NCBI GenBank assembly: GCA_000437755.1
Contig: FR900182.1
Location: forward strand, 4,884 to 29,665
Length of the DNA: 24,782 nucleotides
Source of the DNA: Roseburia sp. CAG:303
GTDB taxonomy: Bacteria > Bacillota > Clostridia > Lachnospirales > Lachnospiraceae
Direction: 5' to 3'
How positions within the stretch are numbered: position 1 is the stretch's first letter; every line of letters starts with the position of its first letter. The translations under genes and the position numbers were made by a program. A model generated the notes under the pieces. The model saw nothing but the letters and a program-made list of their open reading frames with translations, did no database searches and was not told the DNA's origin. Shown piece by piece: positions 15,584 through 23,540 of the stretch.

Positions 15584-17359
15584 ATGAAGATAGATTCCCT
15601 GTATATAGAAAATTTTAAATCCATAGAGAGTGCACAGATCAAGGAAATCGACAATGCATTTATCCTTGTGGGAAAGAATAATACCGGTAAAAGTTCCGTT
15701 ATAGATGCTGTAAGGGCGGTACTCGGGGAATATACGATCCGTCGGGACAATTTCCGTGATAATACCAGAGATGTCGTGATTCGCATGACATTGTCCGAAG
15801 AACTTGATGCAAGTGACCATGTCCTGATCCGGCAGGTTACTTATGTAGTTACACCGGATGGCAGATATTATTATGAGGACGAGGACGGAATGAGTGAGAA
15901 AATGCCGGAATATCTGCCAAGACTCTATTACATAGATCACAGAAGAAATCTGCGTGAATTCCAGAGTGCATTGCTCGATTTGCAGGGGGATGCATCCATT
16001 ACCATGTTAAAAGAAAAGAAATGTCCGTATCAGAACGACAAGATCTGTGATGAATGTTTCCAGTGTATTCCTGAGATAGAGAAAAAAACAGGTGCGGAGC
16101 TGACCATATTTGAGACTGCAAAGTTGATGGAATACCGGATGTATAAGATGAATCTCGATAAATTCTCCGACAGTGTCAACAAATATCTGAAGAAAAACGG
16201 CATGGTAGGATATCAGATCCGGTACGAGGTGGATTTGGATATCGACAGTATGTTGAATTTTGATACGGTTGTCTATCAGAGAGACCGGGAAGTGAAAGGG
16301 ACGCTGTCCATGATGGGAGCCGGAAGCAAGAGCATATACCTGCTGTCCCTGCTGGAAGCCTATGTGGAAGAAAACAGCCAGGACGGAGGAATCATCATGA
16401 TCGAAGATCCTGAGATCTTCCTGCATCCGCAGCTTCAGAAAACCGCGAGTGAGATTCTTTACCGTCTGTCAAAGAAGAACCAGATCATATTCTCAACCTA
16501 CTCTCCGAACATGATATTTAATTTTTCTTCAAAGCAGATCAAGCAGGTCGTATTAGATGAGAACTGCAGTACTTTCATTCAGGAAAATATCGACATAGAC
16601 ATCATTCTGGACGATCTGGGATATTCTGCAAATGATCTGATGAATGTCAGTTTTGTCTTTATTGTCGAAGGAAAACAGGACAGAAACAGGCTGCCGCTCT
16701 TACTGGAGAAATACTATTCTGAGATCAGGGATAATGATGGAAAACTTAAAAGAATTACCATCGTTACGACAAACAGCTGTACGAATATCAAGACTTATGC
16801 GAATCTGAAATACATCAACAAGCTGTATCTGAAAGATCAGTTTCTCATGATTCGTGATAGCGACGGAAAGAATCCAAACTACCTTATCCGCCAGCTGTGC
16901 AGTTACTACAAGGCGAGATCCAATGAAGAAGGTGCGGATCTGCCGAATGTAACACCGAAAAATATTCTCATTTTAAAATATTACTCATTTGAAAATTATT
17001 TTCTCGATCCCGCAACCATGGTAAAAATCGGAGTCATTAAATCTGAAGATCAGTTTTATGACATATTGTACAAAAAATACAAGGAATATCTGTATAAACT
17101 GCCATCCATGAAGCGGCTGATCCGCACGAAAAATGTCCGGATCAACAGCAAAGAAGATGTAAAGAAGAATATAGAGATGATAAAGATCTATGTCCGTGGC
17201 CATAATCTGTACGATATTTTCTATGGAAAATACCGCAGCGAGGAAGAGGAAATTCTTCGTAAATATGTGGATGCCGCACCGAAAGAAGTCTTTGCGGATA
17301 TTTTAAATGCCATAGACCGGTTTGTGTATTTTGAAAACCGGAAGAAGGAAGATATATAA
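15584..17359 (+). CDS. OLD-like AAA ATPase with TOPRIM-like region and a Cys4 insert
   Basis: Starts at GTG 15569, ATG 15578 and ATG 15584 are possible. ATG 15584 fits the SD GGGGG (15571-15575) and the family start MKIDSLYIENFKSIE, giving 591 residues. The ABC-type ATPase has Walker A GKNNTGKSS (30-38), a signature-like MMGAGSKS (243-250) and Walker B GIIMIEDPEIFLHP (269-282). The H-loop position reads STYSPN, with Tyr in place of the usual His. A TOPRIM-like region follows, with Glu362 in VEGKQD and Asp425/Asp427 in IRDSDG, as in OLD-family nucleases. An insert at 147-161 has Cys147-x7-Cys155-x2-Cys158-x2-Cys161, likely a metal site. OLD proteins are DNA nucleases, some of them antiphage; no partner gene such as gajB is adjacent. 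Role unknown. Confidence 0.75.
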   Translation: MKIDSLYIENFKSIESAQIKEIDNAFILVGKNNTGKSSVIDAVRAVLGEYTIRRDNFRDNTRDVVIRMTLSEELDASDHVLIRQVTYVVTPDGRYYYEDEDGMSEKMPEYLPRLYYIDHRRNLREFQSALLDLQGDASITMLKEKKCPYQNDKICDECFQCIPEIEKKTGAELTIFETAKLMEYRMYKMNLDKFSDSVNKYLKKNGMVGYQIRYEVDLDIDSMLNFDTVVYQRDREVKGTLSMMGAGSKSIYLLSLLEAYVEENSQDGGIIMIEDPEIFLHPQLQKTASEILYRLSKKNQIIFSTYSPNMIFNFSSKQIKQVVLDENCSTFIQENIDIDIILDDLGYSANDLMNVSFVFIVEGKQDRNRLPLLLEKYYSEIRDNDGKLKRITIVTTNSCTNIKTYANLKYINKLYLKDQFLMIRDSDGKNPNYLIRQLCSYYKARSNEEGADLPNVTPKNILILKYYSFENYFLDPATMVKIGVIKSEDQFYDILYKKYKEYLYKLPSMKRLIRTKNVRINSKEDVKKNIEMIKIYVRGHNLYDIFYGKYRSEEEEILRKYVDAAPKEVFADILNAIDRFVYFENRKKEDI

Positions 17360-17374
17360 AATGAAGACAAACAA

Positions 17375-17411
17375 GGGGCTGTCACACTAACCAGTTTAGT
17401 GTGACAGCCCC
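17375..17411. terminator. Perfect-stem bidirectional terminator between convergent genes
   Basis: GGGGCTGTCACACTAA (17375-17390) and its exact reverse complement (17396-17411) enclose a 5-nt loop. It lies between the OLD-like gene (plus) and the phosphoesterase (minus), so it serves both. The T-rich tail is better on the minus strand (TTGTTTGTCTT) than on the plus strand. The arms look like insertion-sequence termini, so a MITE-like origin is possible. Confidence 0.8.
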
Positions 17412-17431
17412 ATACATTCTATGTATAAATC

Positions 17432-18352
17432 TTATTTATTCGCCAGTTCGCAAAGTTCTTCCAGCATCTTAGGAAGCTCTGTCTCCATGTTCTCATCGGA
17501 GAACTGGCAGGTACCTACGGCTTTGTGACCGCCGCCGTTGTATTTTAACATCAGGCTTCCGACGTTAATATCACAGGTTCTGTTTAAGATACTGTAACCA
17601 ACTGCTGCGGAACAGCCCATACCGCCACGGCCGCTGACAATCCATGCAGAAATATTCTGTTCCGGATACATGCTGTAAATCATGAAACGATTGCCGGTAT
17701 AGATCGGGTTTACACCTCTTAAATCGGTGATAATAACATTGCCTTCTGTTCTGGTATACTGGGATACCATCTGCTTGAACTTCTCGGTCTGCTCGTTGTA
17801 CACTTCGATTCTTTCCTTCACGTCAGGAAGTGCGAGAATCTCAGCGGTAGTCATGGTACGGCAGGCATCGATCAGCTTCTCCATGAGCTGATAGTTGGAA
17901 ATGGTGAATTCTCTCCATCTTCCAAGACCGGTTCTCGGATCCATCAGGAAACCGATCAGAATCCAGCCCTTCGGATTCATTACTTCGTCAATGGTCAGAT
18001 GACCGGAGTCAACCTTGTCAACTGCTTCCATCATATCATCAAACTGAGGGAATCTTTCTTTTCCGCCATAATATTCATAGATAATTCTGGCACAAGAAGG
18101 AGCGGTACGGCTTTCCCCCTTATATTTTCCAGCAAGTTCTAATCGCTCATGCTCGCTGGAGTGGTGGTCGAACCATAGTCCGCAGCCTTCCACATAAGGA
18201 ACATTGGCTAAACAGTCATCTTCATTTACTTCTACAAGCCCATCCTGCAAATCCTTTGGGTGGGCGAATTTCCAATGGTCAATTACACCGGCCTCTTTCA
18301 AAAGAGCACCACATGCAAGTCCGTCAAAATCAGAACGTGTTACTAATCTCAT
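17432..18352 (-). CDS. DHH-family phosphoesterase
   Basis: I choose the start at 18352 (MRLVTRSDFDG), because GGGAG lies about 8 nt before it; an in-frame ATG at 18370 would add MKGRRR with no SD. The protein has 306 residues. Asp8 and Asp10 in SDFDG and the DHH signature Asp62-His63-His64 in WFDHHSSEHE bind the two metal ions. Asp117 or nearby in VDKVDSGHL is a further metal ligand. The C-terminal GGGHKAVGTCQF (about 280-291) is the substrate-binding DHHA1-type motif. Relatives hydrolyse polyphosphate, pyrophosphate, nano-RNA or cyclic dinucleotides. This long variant has no clear assigned substrate. It has its own promoter and ends at the shared terminator. Confidence 0.85.
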   Translation of the reverse strand: MRLVTRSDFDGLACGALLKEAGVIDHWKFAHPKDLQDGLVEVNEDDCLANVPYVEGCGLWFDHHSSEHERLELAGKYKGESRTAPSCARIIYEYYGGKERFPQFDDMMEAVDKVDSGHLTIDEVMNPKGWILIGFLMDPRTGLGRWREFTISNYQLMEKLIDACRTMTTAEILALPDVKERIEVYNEQTEKFKQMVSQYTRTEGNVIITDLRGVNPIYTGNRFMIYSMYPEQNISAWIVSGRGGMGCSAAVGYSILNRTCDINVGSLMLKYNGGGHKAVGTCQFSDENMETELPKMLEELCELANK

Positions 18353-18422
18353 TCGTCTTCTCCCTTTCATTCTTACTCGTCAATAGCTCCATAGCAGAGC
18401 AATAACTTATAGCATTTGTCAT

Positions 18423-18451
18423 ATTATACTACGAAACTGCGGGTGTGTCCA
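18423..18451 (-). promoter_or_regulatory. Promoter of the DHH phosphoesterase gene
   Basis: Read on the minus strand: TGGACA (18451-18446), a 17-nt spacer and TATAAT (18428-18423). It lies about 70 nt before the chosen start and downstream of the split regulator, so the phosphoesterase is probably transcribed independently. Confidence 0.7.
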
Positions 18452-18482
18452 GTAAAAACTGACTTGTCACAGAGCAATATAA

Positions 18483-19604
18483 TCAGATGGAAGATACCTC
18501 AGAGTGAATCGAGGCATAGTATTCCAGTGCATTTTTCAGTACCATCTCCGTGTGTTCTGCCGAATAGGTAAACGGCGAATGGACGAGAAAAATGCTGAAA
18601 TTTGCAAAATGCTTATGAATCACAGGATTCATGGTAGCGGCAATGGACACGTTCAGTTCTCTGGTATCCGGATGATATGTCTTGAAGTTAAATCCAAGTG
18701 TCATGCCGTTTGGCAGTGCATTGATGTGGAAATACTTCGGCAGACGTATCTTTGAAGTGTTCAGCAGATGAGCCTCTCCGCGGTTGGATGTAACAAAATC
18801 GTAATATGACTGAAGAATCTTCAGCTTGTGTTTCGGCTTCAGGGCAAGCCCGTCAAATGTAACATGATGGTAATCACTGATGGGAGGTTCATTGTTAATG
18901 AAGTCCAGAAGTGAATTATGTTCAAATGTAAATACCAGATATTTTTCCCGCATGGCTTCATAGAAGCGGCTGATGCCGCTCGTGAAATAAGCCTTGTATG
19001 GAAGGGTATCCGGAAGCAGCTCATTCAGTGTGTCATTCGTGAGAAACGCAGCTGCACAGATGTTGTTTGATGTATCAAACAGGCAGTTTTCCGTCCGGTC
19101 GGCTGCCTGTTCGTTCGGAATAAGCAATCCTTCAAATTTTACAAAATCTGCGGGTGCATCAATATGCTTAGCAAAGGAAGAGCAGACATTGTAAATATCA
19201 TGGAAGTAATTATGCATCGAATTAACTGTATCAGCATTCATATTTGAAATATAAAAATTCATATCCTCCGAGAAGAACAGAACCACCCGGCTGGTCAGAA
19301 CAAAGTATGGCAGCGGTGACAGCAGGGCCATAGGCAGATTGCTGTTCATCGTGTAATGCCATGTGTTATATCCGCTTCCGGCAAATTCAAACGCATCCAG
19401 GAAATTATTGATCTGGATAAGGCTGTTGACATCCATTGGCGTCAGATGAATATGACGGAAATCGATGTAGCACTTTCGGTTCTGGATGATATTCAGAAAA
19501 TATGACTTCATAGCTTTCTGACGGAACGAAAAATTCGTGTAAACCAGAGGAACTTTTTCCTCCAGTTCCAGGTTGATAATTGCCGTAAGCTCATCCATCA
19601 GCAT
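18483..19604 (-). CDS. C-terminal part of a frameshifted helix-turn-helix regulator
   Basis: An open frame of 373 codons from its first ATG. It has no convincing SD, and the frame stays open upstream through 19605-19670 to the G8 tract. Adding one base to that tract joins it to the helix-turn-helix ORF upstream, with the sequence running through RDLGISGFSPTES into MLMDELTAI. The domain is a mixed alpha/beta protein with no transmembrane segment or motif that I recognise; it reads like a ligand-sensing or oligomerisation region of a long transcription regulator. I think it is the C-terminal three quarters of one gene of about 498 codons (18483-19978). On its own it would lack the DNA-binding domain. 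Confidence 0.6.
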   Translation of the reverse strand: MLMDELTAIINLELEEKVPLVYTNFSFRQKAMKSYFLNIIQNRKCYIDFRHIHLTPMDVNSLIQINNFLDAFEFAGSGYNTWHYTMNSNLPMALLSPLPYFVLTSRVVLFFSEDMNFYISNMNADTVNSMHNYFHDIYNVCSSFAKHIDAPADFVKFEGLLIPNEQAADRTENCLFDTSNNICAAAFLTNDTLNELLPDTLPYKAYFTSGISRFYEAMREKYLVFTFEHNSLLDFINNEPPISDYHHVTFDGLALKPKHKLKILQSYYDFVTSNRGEAHLLNTSKIRLPKYFHINALPNGMTLGFNFKTYHPDTRELNVSIAATMNPVIHKHFANFSIFLVHSPFTYSAEHTEMVLKNALEYYASIHSEVSSI

Positions 19605-19618
19605 ATGCTGTTTCCGGT

Positions 19619-19978
19619 TCAGGGGAATGAGGCTTTCGGTCGGGGAAAACCCGCTAATGCCCAGATCTCTAGGGGGGGGCAGAACTTATTTTCAGCCTTT
19701 GCCATTTTGCAGAGGCGGTCGATAATGTGCTGTATCACATCATAATTATCTTTCCCAAAATGTTCTACAGCATATGCCACACGCAAATCTTCGTTTAACT
19801 TTTCGGGGACTGTAAGACGGGAGCAGATAGATTCAAATGTATCATAGTCCATATGCCGCTCGCCGGACAGAATCTTCTGGAAACGGCTGCGGTCAATATT
19901 AAGAGTCTGTGACAGGCTCCGGTTACTCACATCATTCATAGATAAAGCAGATTTTAATAGTGTACTAAATTCTGACAT
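19619..19978 (-). CDS. N-terminal helix-turn-helix part of the same split regulator
   Basis: ATG at 19978 follows AGGAG on the minus strand with about 8-nt spacing. The product has an XRE-like helix-turn-helix at about residues 14-60 (DVSNRSLSQTLNIDRSRFQK, then SGERHMDYDTFESICSRL). After Cys100 the frame crosses the C8 tract, reads 19 residues of low plausibility and stops at 19619. With nine (or six) C the frame continues into the 373-codon ORF. In the present frame the cell would make a 119-residue DNA-binding fragment. The gene is transcribed divergently from the Tad pilus operon, which makes that operon a natural target. A sequencing error in the homopolymer would explain the break equally well. 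Confidence 0.65.
   Translation of the reverse strand: MSEFSTLLKSALSMNDVSNRSLSQTLNIDRSRFQKILSGERHMDYDTFESICSRLTVPEKLNEDLRVAYAVEHFGKDNYDVIQHIIDRLCKMAKAENKFCPPLEIWALAGFPRPKASFP
19672..19679. repeat. Homopolymer G8 (C8 on the coding strand) at the regulator frameshift
   Basis: Eight consecutive G on the plus strand, the longest G or C run I see in the window. It is located exactly where the two regulator frames need to join. Tracts of this length are prone to slipped-strand mispairing and also to sequencing error. Confidence 0.9.
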
Positions 19979-20092
19979 AACATACTCTCCTCTTGTACTT
20001 GTAGCGTAAATTTTTGTTCTTTTGTGAAAATCATCTAAAATATTCCTGATAACAAATTTCCATCATTTTACAATCTTTTGCCATTTCATGCA

Positions 20093-20137
20093 ATATGTGA
20101 CAGACATGATTCATTTCCGGAACGTGCTGTCACATAT
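20093..20137. promoter_or_regulatory. Operator-like inverted repeat, copy 1
   Basis: ATATGTGACAG (20093-20103) and its exact reverse complement CTGTCACATAT (20127-20137) are separated by 23 nt. The left arm belongs to a longer 16-nt direct repeat, ATGCAATATGTGACAG, which recurs at 20225-20240. The site lies in the divergent promoter region about 115 nt from the regulator start. Confidence 0.6.
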
Positions 20138-20232
20138 GAAAATCCGGCAAAAAGTAACGAAAGATTTTCGTGAATAATATATGAATATTTGAACATTACA
20201 GATTGTATTATTTAATTTCAAATTATGCAATA

Positions 20233-20272
20233 TGTGACAGGGTGGCTGAAATAAAAAAACACCCCTGTCACA
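20233..20272. promoter_or_regulatory. Operator-like inverted repeat, copy 2
   Basis: TGTGACAG (20233-20240) and CTGTCACA (20265-20272) are separated by 24 nt, with the same arms and nearly the same spacing as copy 1. The arms extend as TGTGACAGGGTG / CACCCCTGTCACA, with one bulged base, so it can also form an RNA hairpin. It ends about 80 nt before tadZ and could overlap the pilus promoter. Confidence 0.6.
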
Positions 20273-20274
20273 AA

Positions 20275-20301
20275 TTGCCGAAAAGGTGAAAATGTGATAA
20301 T
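20275..20301 (+). promoter_or_regulatory. Tentative promoter of the tad operon
   Basis: TTGCCG (20275-20280) and an extended -10, TGTGATAAT (20293-20301), with a short 15-nt spacer. It directly adjoins operator copy 2. The rest of the 19979-20353 gap is A/T-rich and shows no small gene. TATAAA strings at about 20324 and 20334 are alternatives. Confidence 0.3.
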
Positions 20302-20353
20302 TTAGTGAATAAGATAAGTTGTTTATAAAAATTATAAAATTGGAGTGAATTCT

Positions 20354-21415
20354 ATGAAGATAAAGATAGCAATCCTGGAGCAGGATAAGAATTATTTGCA
20401 GAGATTGATTTCCGCATTTGAGACAAAATATGAAGACAAAGTGGAGATGTATTCCTTTACAGATGAGAGGCTTGCACTGGAAGCAGTCCGTAACAATAAG
20501 ATTAATATCCTGCTTGTCAGTGATGATTTTGTGGTTAATCGGAAAGCAATTCCGGAAAGATGTGGATTTGCCTATCTGGTCAATACACCGGATGCGGAAG
20601 TAGAGAGCGGGGCAAAGGCAATTTGCAAGTTCCAGAAGATAGACCTCATCTATAAAGAGATTGTCAGCCTGTATTCGGAAAATGCTCTGGATCAGGTGAA
20701 AAATTATGATGAAGGAAGTGCAAGGATTCTCGCATTTACATCTCCGGCAGGAGGTACCGGTGCAAGCAGTATGGCTGTAGCCTGTGCAAAATATTTTGCA
20801 AAATGTGGAAAGAAGACATTGTATTTTTCAACCGAGGAGCTGGGTGTCAGCGATTTGTTCTTTATGGGGGAAGGTCAGTTCACTTTTGATGATGTTATCT
20901 ATGCAGTGAAAAGCAAAAAGACCAATATGACACTAAAGTTTGAGAGTACGGTAAAACAGGATATTAGTGGGGTATATTTCTTTTCCGCAGAAAGTAAGGC
21001 GTTGGATGTCATAGATTTATCAAAAGATGAGATCAGACAGATGATTGTGGATCTGAAAATGTCAGGAATATTTGATGTGATTATCTGGGATATGGACTTC
21101 CGCTTCAATTCATTGCAGAGTGATTTGATGCAGCTGGTATCAGACATCATCATAGTCAGTGACGGATCTGAAACGGGTAATCTCAAATTTAAAAGAATGT
21201 ACGAATCGGTAGAAGTATTGGAAAAACAGGGGAAAATCGATATTTCTGCAAAGATGTGGGTATTATATAACAAATTCAGCAATAAGACTGGAAAGGGAGT
21301 ATCTATCGGGGAAATAAAGGAATTAGGCGGAGCACCACGTTACGATCATGCATCCGTCAATCAGATTATAGAACAGTTATTGAAATTAAACATTTTTGAA
21401 AAGCTGTTAGTTTAA
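20354..21415 (+). CDS. tadZ: TadZ/CpaE-like pilus assembly ATPase
   Basis: ATG at 20354 has TGGAG 8 nt upstream; a GTG at 20345 lies within that SD and is rejected. The protein has 353 residues. The N-terminal about 115 residues look like a receiver-type fold (KIKIAILEQDKNYL, then NILLVSDDFV) without the phosphorylation chemistry. The C-terminal ParA/MinD-like domain begins ILAFTSPAGGTGASS (125-139), a deviant Walker A where the usual GK-S/T lysine is Ala137, followed by WDMDFRF at about 240. In Tad systems TadZ/CpaE positions the secretion machine at a site on the membrane. It is the first gene of the operon and lies 19 nt before tadA. The divergently encoded split regulator is upstream. Confidence 0.82.
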   Translation: MKIKIAILEQDKNYLQRLISAFETKYEDKVEMYSFTDERLALEAVRNNKINILLVSDDFVVNRKAIPERCGFAYLVNTPDAEVESGAKAICKFQKIDLIYKEIVSLYSENALDQVKNYDEGSARILAFTSPAGGTGASSMAVACAKYFAKCGKKTLYFSTEELGVSDLFFMGEGQFTFDDVIYAVKSKKTNMTLKFESTVKQDISGVYFFSAESKALDVIDLSKDEIRQMIVDLKMSGIFDVIIWDMDFRFNSLQSDLMQLVSDIIIVSDGSETGNLKFKRMYESVEVLEKQGKIDISAKMWVLYNKFSNKTGKGVSIGEIKELGGAPRYDHASVNQIIEQLLKLNIFEKLLV

Positions 21416-21434
21416 TTAAAAGGAAAGAGTATTT

Positions 21435-22673
21435 ATGGATGCGATAGAAGAACAGGAATTAGTAAAAGAAGTACGAAACTATGTTACGGAAAATCTTCCG
21501 CTCAGTAAAATGTCCGATGAAGATCTGGAAGACAAAGTCGAGGAAATTGTTACAGAAAAATTAAGAAACAGATATTGCCCGGTGGAACAGAAAGTATCAA
21601 TTGTGAAACAGGTATACAGCTCCATCCGTGGTTTTGGACTGCTGGACAGTATTCTCAGCGATGACAGTATTACGGAAGTCATGATTAATGGTGCGGACAA
21701 TATTTTTATCGAAAAAAGCGGTAAATTACAGAAACTGGATAAGCAGTTTGAAAGTCAAAGGCGGCTGGAGGACATCATTCAGAGAATCGTCGGTCTGGCA
21801 GGACGAGAAGTAAATCAGGCAAATCCGATTGTAGATACCAGACTGCCGGACGGTTCGCGTGTGAATGTGGTTCTGCCGCCTATTGCTCTATGCGGACCGA
21901 CGATGACGATTCGTAAGTTTTCGAAAACTCCTATGACCATAGAACGTCTGATACAATATGGTTCCCTGACGCAGGAAATAGCGGACAAGCTGGAACTGCT
22001 GGTACGGGCCAAATACAATATATTCATCTGTGGAGGAACGGGTTCTGGAAAGACAACTTTCCTGAATGCATTATCAAACTATATTCCAAAGGATGAACGT
22101 GTCATCACAATAGAAGATTCGGCGGAGCTGCAGATTACGGGAGTAGAAAATCTGGTCAGTCTGGAAACGAGAAATGCAAATGCCAGCGGTGCCGGTCAGA
22201 TAACCATCCGTGACCTGATCAAATCCTCTCTCCGAATGAGACCGGAACGTATCGTAGTCGGCGAGGTCAGAGGCGGAGAAGCACTGGATATGCTGCAGGC
22301 GATGAATACAGGACATGACGGATCTCTGTCAACCGGTCATGCAAACTCCACAAGAGATATGCTCAGCCGTCTGGAAACCATGGTACTTCAGGGAGCGGCA
22401 GGACTGCCATTAGAGGCAATTCGTCAGCAGATCGCATCGGCAGTGGATATTATCATCCATTTGTCAAGATTGAGAGACCATTCCAGAAAAACCATGGAAA
22501 TCACAGAAGTTGTGGGATACGAAAATGGTCAGATTATACTGAATCCGCTCTATGTATTTGAGGAGGATGAGAAAAGTACATTGGAAAAAGTGCATGGAAG
22601 TCTGAAAAGAACGAAGAATCCGATGGTGCATACATTCAAATTACAGCTTACAGGAATTAAGGAGACAATATAG
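21435..22673 (+). CDS. tadA: TadA/CpaF secretion ATPase
   Basis: A 412-residue hexameric ATPase of the type II/IV secretion family that powers pilus assembly (and retraction in some systems). Order: an N-terminal helical domain (1-60); SITEVMINGADNIFIEKSG (78-96); Walker A GGTGSGKTT (200-208); Asp box VITIEDSAEL (223-232); Walker B RIVVGEVRG (272-280); His box TGHDGSLSTGHANS (292-305); and the C-terminal REITEVVGY-like end. All catalytic motifs are intact and the length is usual. AAAGGAAAGAG precedes the ATG. It works with the inner-membrane pair TadB and TadC downstream. Confidence 0.95.
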   Translation: MDAIEEQELVKEVRNYVTENLPLSKMSDEDLEDKVEEIVTEKLRNRYCPVEQKVSIVKQVYSSIRGFGLLDSILSDDSITEVMINGADNIFIEKSGKLQKLDKQFESQRRLEDIIQRIVGLAGREVNQANPIVDTRLPDGSRVNVVLPPIALCGPTMTIRKFSKTPMTIERLIQYGSLTQEIADKLELLVRAKYNIFICGGTGSGKTTFLNALSNYIPKDERVITIEDSAELQITGVENLVSLETRNANASGAGQITIRDLIKSSLRMRPERIVVGEVRGGEALDMLQAMNTGHDGSLSTGHANSTRDMLSRLETMVLQGAAGLPLEAIRQQIASAVDIIIHLSRLRDHSRKTMEITEVVGYENGQIILNPLYVFEEDEKSTLEKVHGSLKRTKNPMVHTFKLQLTGIKETI

Positions 22674-22682
22674 GAGGAGAAT

Positions 22683-23537
22683 ATGGCGAAACAGAAAAAG
22701 GTGAAACTGCAGGAATATCAGTATGTTAATTCGTTGATAAACAATGCTGTTATGGATTACCGGGTGTATGTCATGAATCCGATGGAAAAAATTATAGTTA
22801 GTATAGCGTTAATTATCATTGGGGGACTGGTGGGATTGGTTTTTTATGGAGGATTATTTAAAAGTGACGGCGAAGCAACATTGGCAACCTATATTTCAAA
22901 TCTCATATTCTTTATGATAGTTGGTTTATATGCAAGAAAGATGTTCCTACCTATATACAAGAACAGTAGATTAAAAAAAAGACAGGATAAGCTAAGAAAG
23001 CAGTTTAGAGATATGATGGAATCTTTATCAGCTTCATTATCTTCGGGAAGTAATGTTCTGAATGCCTTTAATTCAGCACTTATTGATTTGAAAATGCAAT
23101 ATACAGAGTCTGATTATATCATTATAGAATTACAGGAGATTATTGACTGTATGGGCTCTAATGTAAATGCAGAGGAAGCAATGCATTTTTTTGGAGAAAG
23201 AAGTGGAATTGAAGATATACAGACTTTTGCAGATGTATTTGAGATTTGTTATCGAAGAGGTGGCGATATGAAGAGAATTGTCAGGAGAACCTACGATGTT
23301 ATAAGTGATAAAATGGCAATTAACGATGAAATAGAAACAAAATTGACATCAAATAAAATGCAGCATAATGCGATGAGTGTTATGCCGATAGCAGTAGTAG
23401 CTCTTTTGCGTGTTACAAATGCGTCTTTTGCTGAAAGTTTTGCAACAGTGCAGGGAGTGCTTGTAAATACGGTTGCTATAGTAATTTTTGTCTCAGCATA
23501 TAAGTATGGAAAAAAAATAATAGATATAAAGGAGTAA
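22683..23537 (+). CDS. tadB: TadB-like inner-membrane pilus assembly protein
   Basis: A 284-residue T2SSF-type membrane protein. It starts at ATG 22683 after AGGAGGAG, 10 nt past the tadA stop. Hydrophobic segments lie at about 37-59, 67-86 and two near the C-terminus (about 232-245 and 257-274). The cytoplasmic T2SSF domain lies between them, with RDMMESLSASLSSGSNVLNAF (about 108-128) and the FADVFEICYRRGGD stretch. It forms the inner-membrane platform on which TadA acts. Its DNA is visibly more A/T-rich and richer in ATA/TTA/AAT codons than tadZ and tadA. Confidence 0.88.
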   Translation: MAKQKKVKLQEYQYVNSLINNAVMDYRVYVMNPMEKIIVSIALIIIGGLVGLVFYGGLFKSDGEATLATYISNLIFFMIVGLYARKMFLPIYKNSRLKKRQDKLRKQFRDMMESLSASLSSGSNVLNAFNSALIDLKMQYTESDYIIIELQEIIDCMGSNVNAEEAMHFFGERSGIEDIQTFADVFEICYRRGGDMKRIVRRTYDVISDKMAINDEIETKLTSNKMQHNAMSVMPIAVVALLRVTNASFAESFATVQGVLVNTVAIVIFVSAYKYGKKIIDIKE

Positions 23538-23540
23538 GCT

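Noticed and set aside
15221..15940. Minus-strand ORF (239 codons) opposite the flavin reductase and ATPase genes
   Set aside because: It is antisense to two genes with clear domains and has no recognisable protein features.
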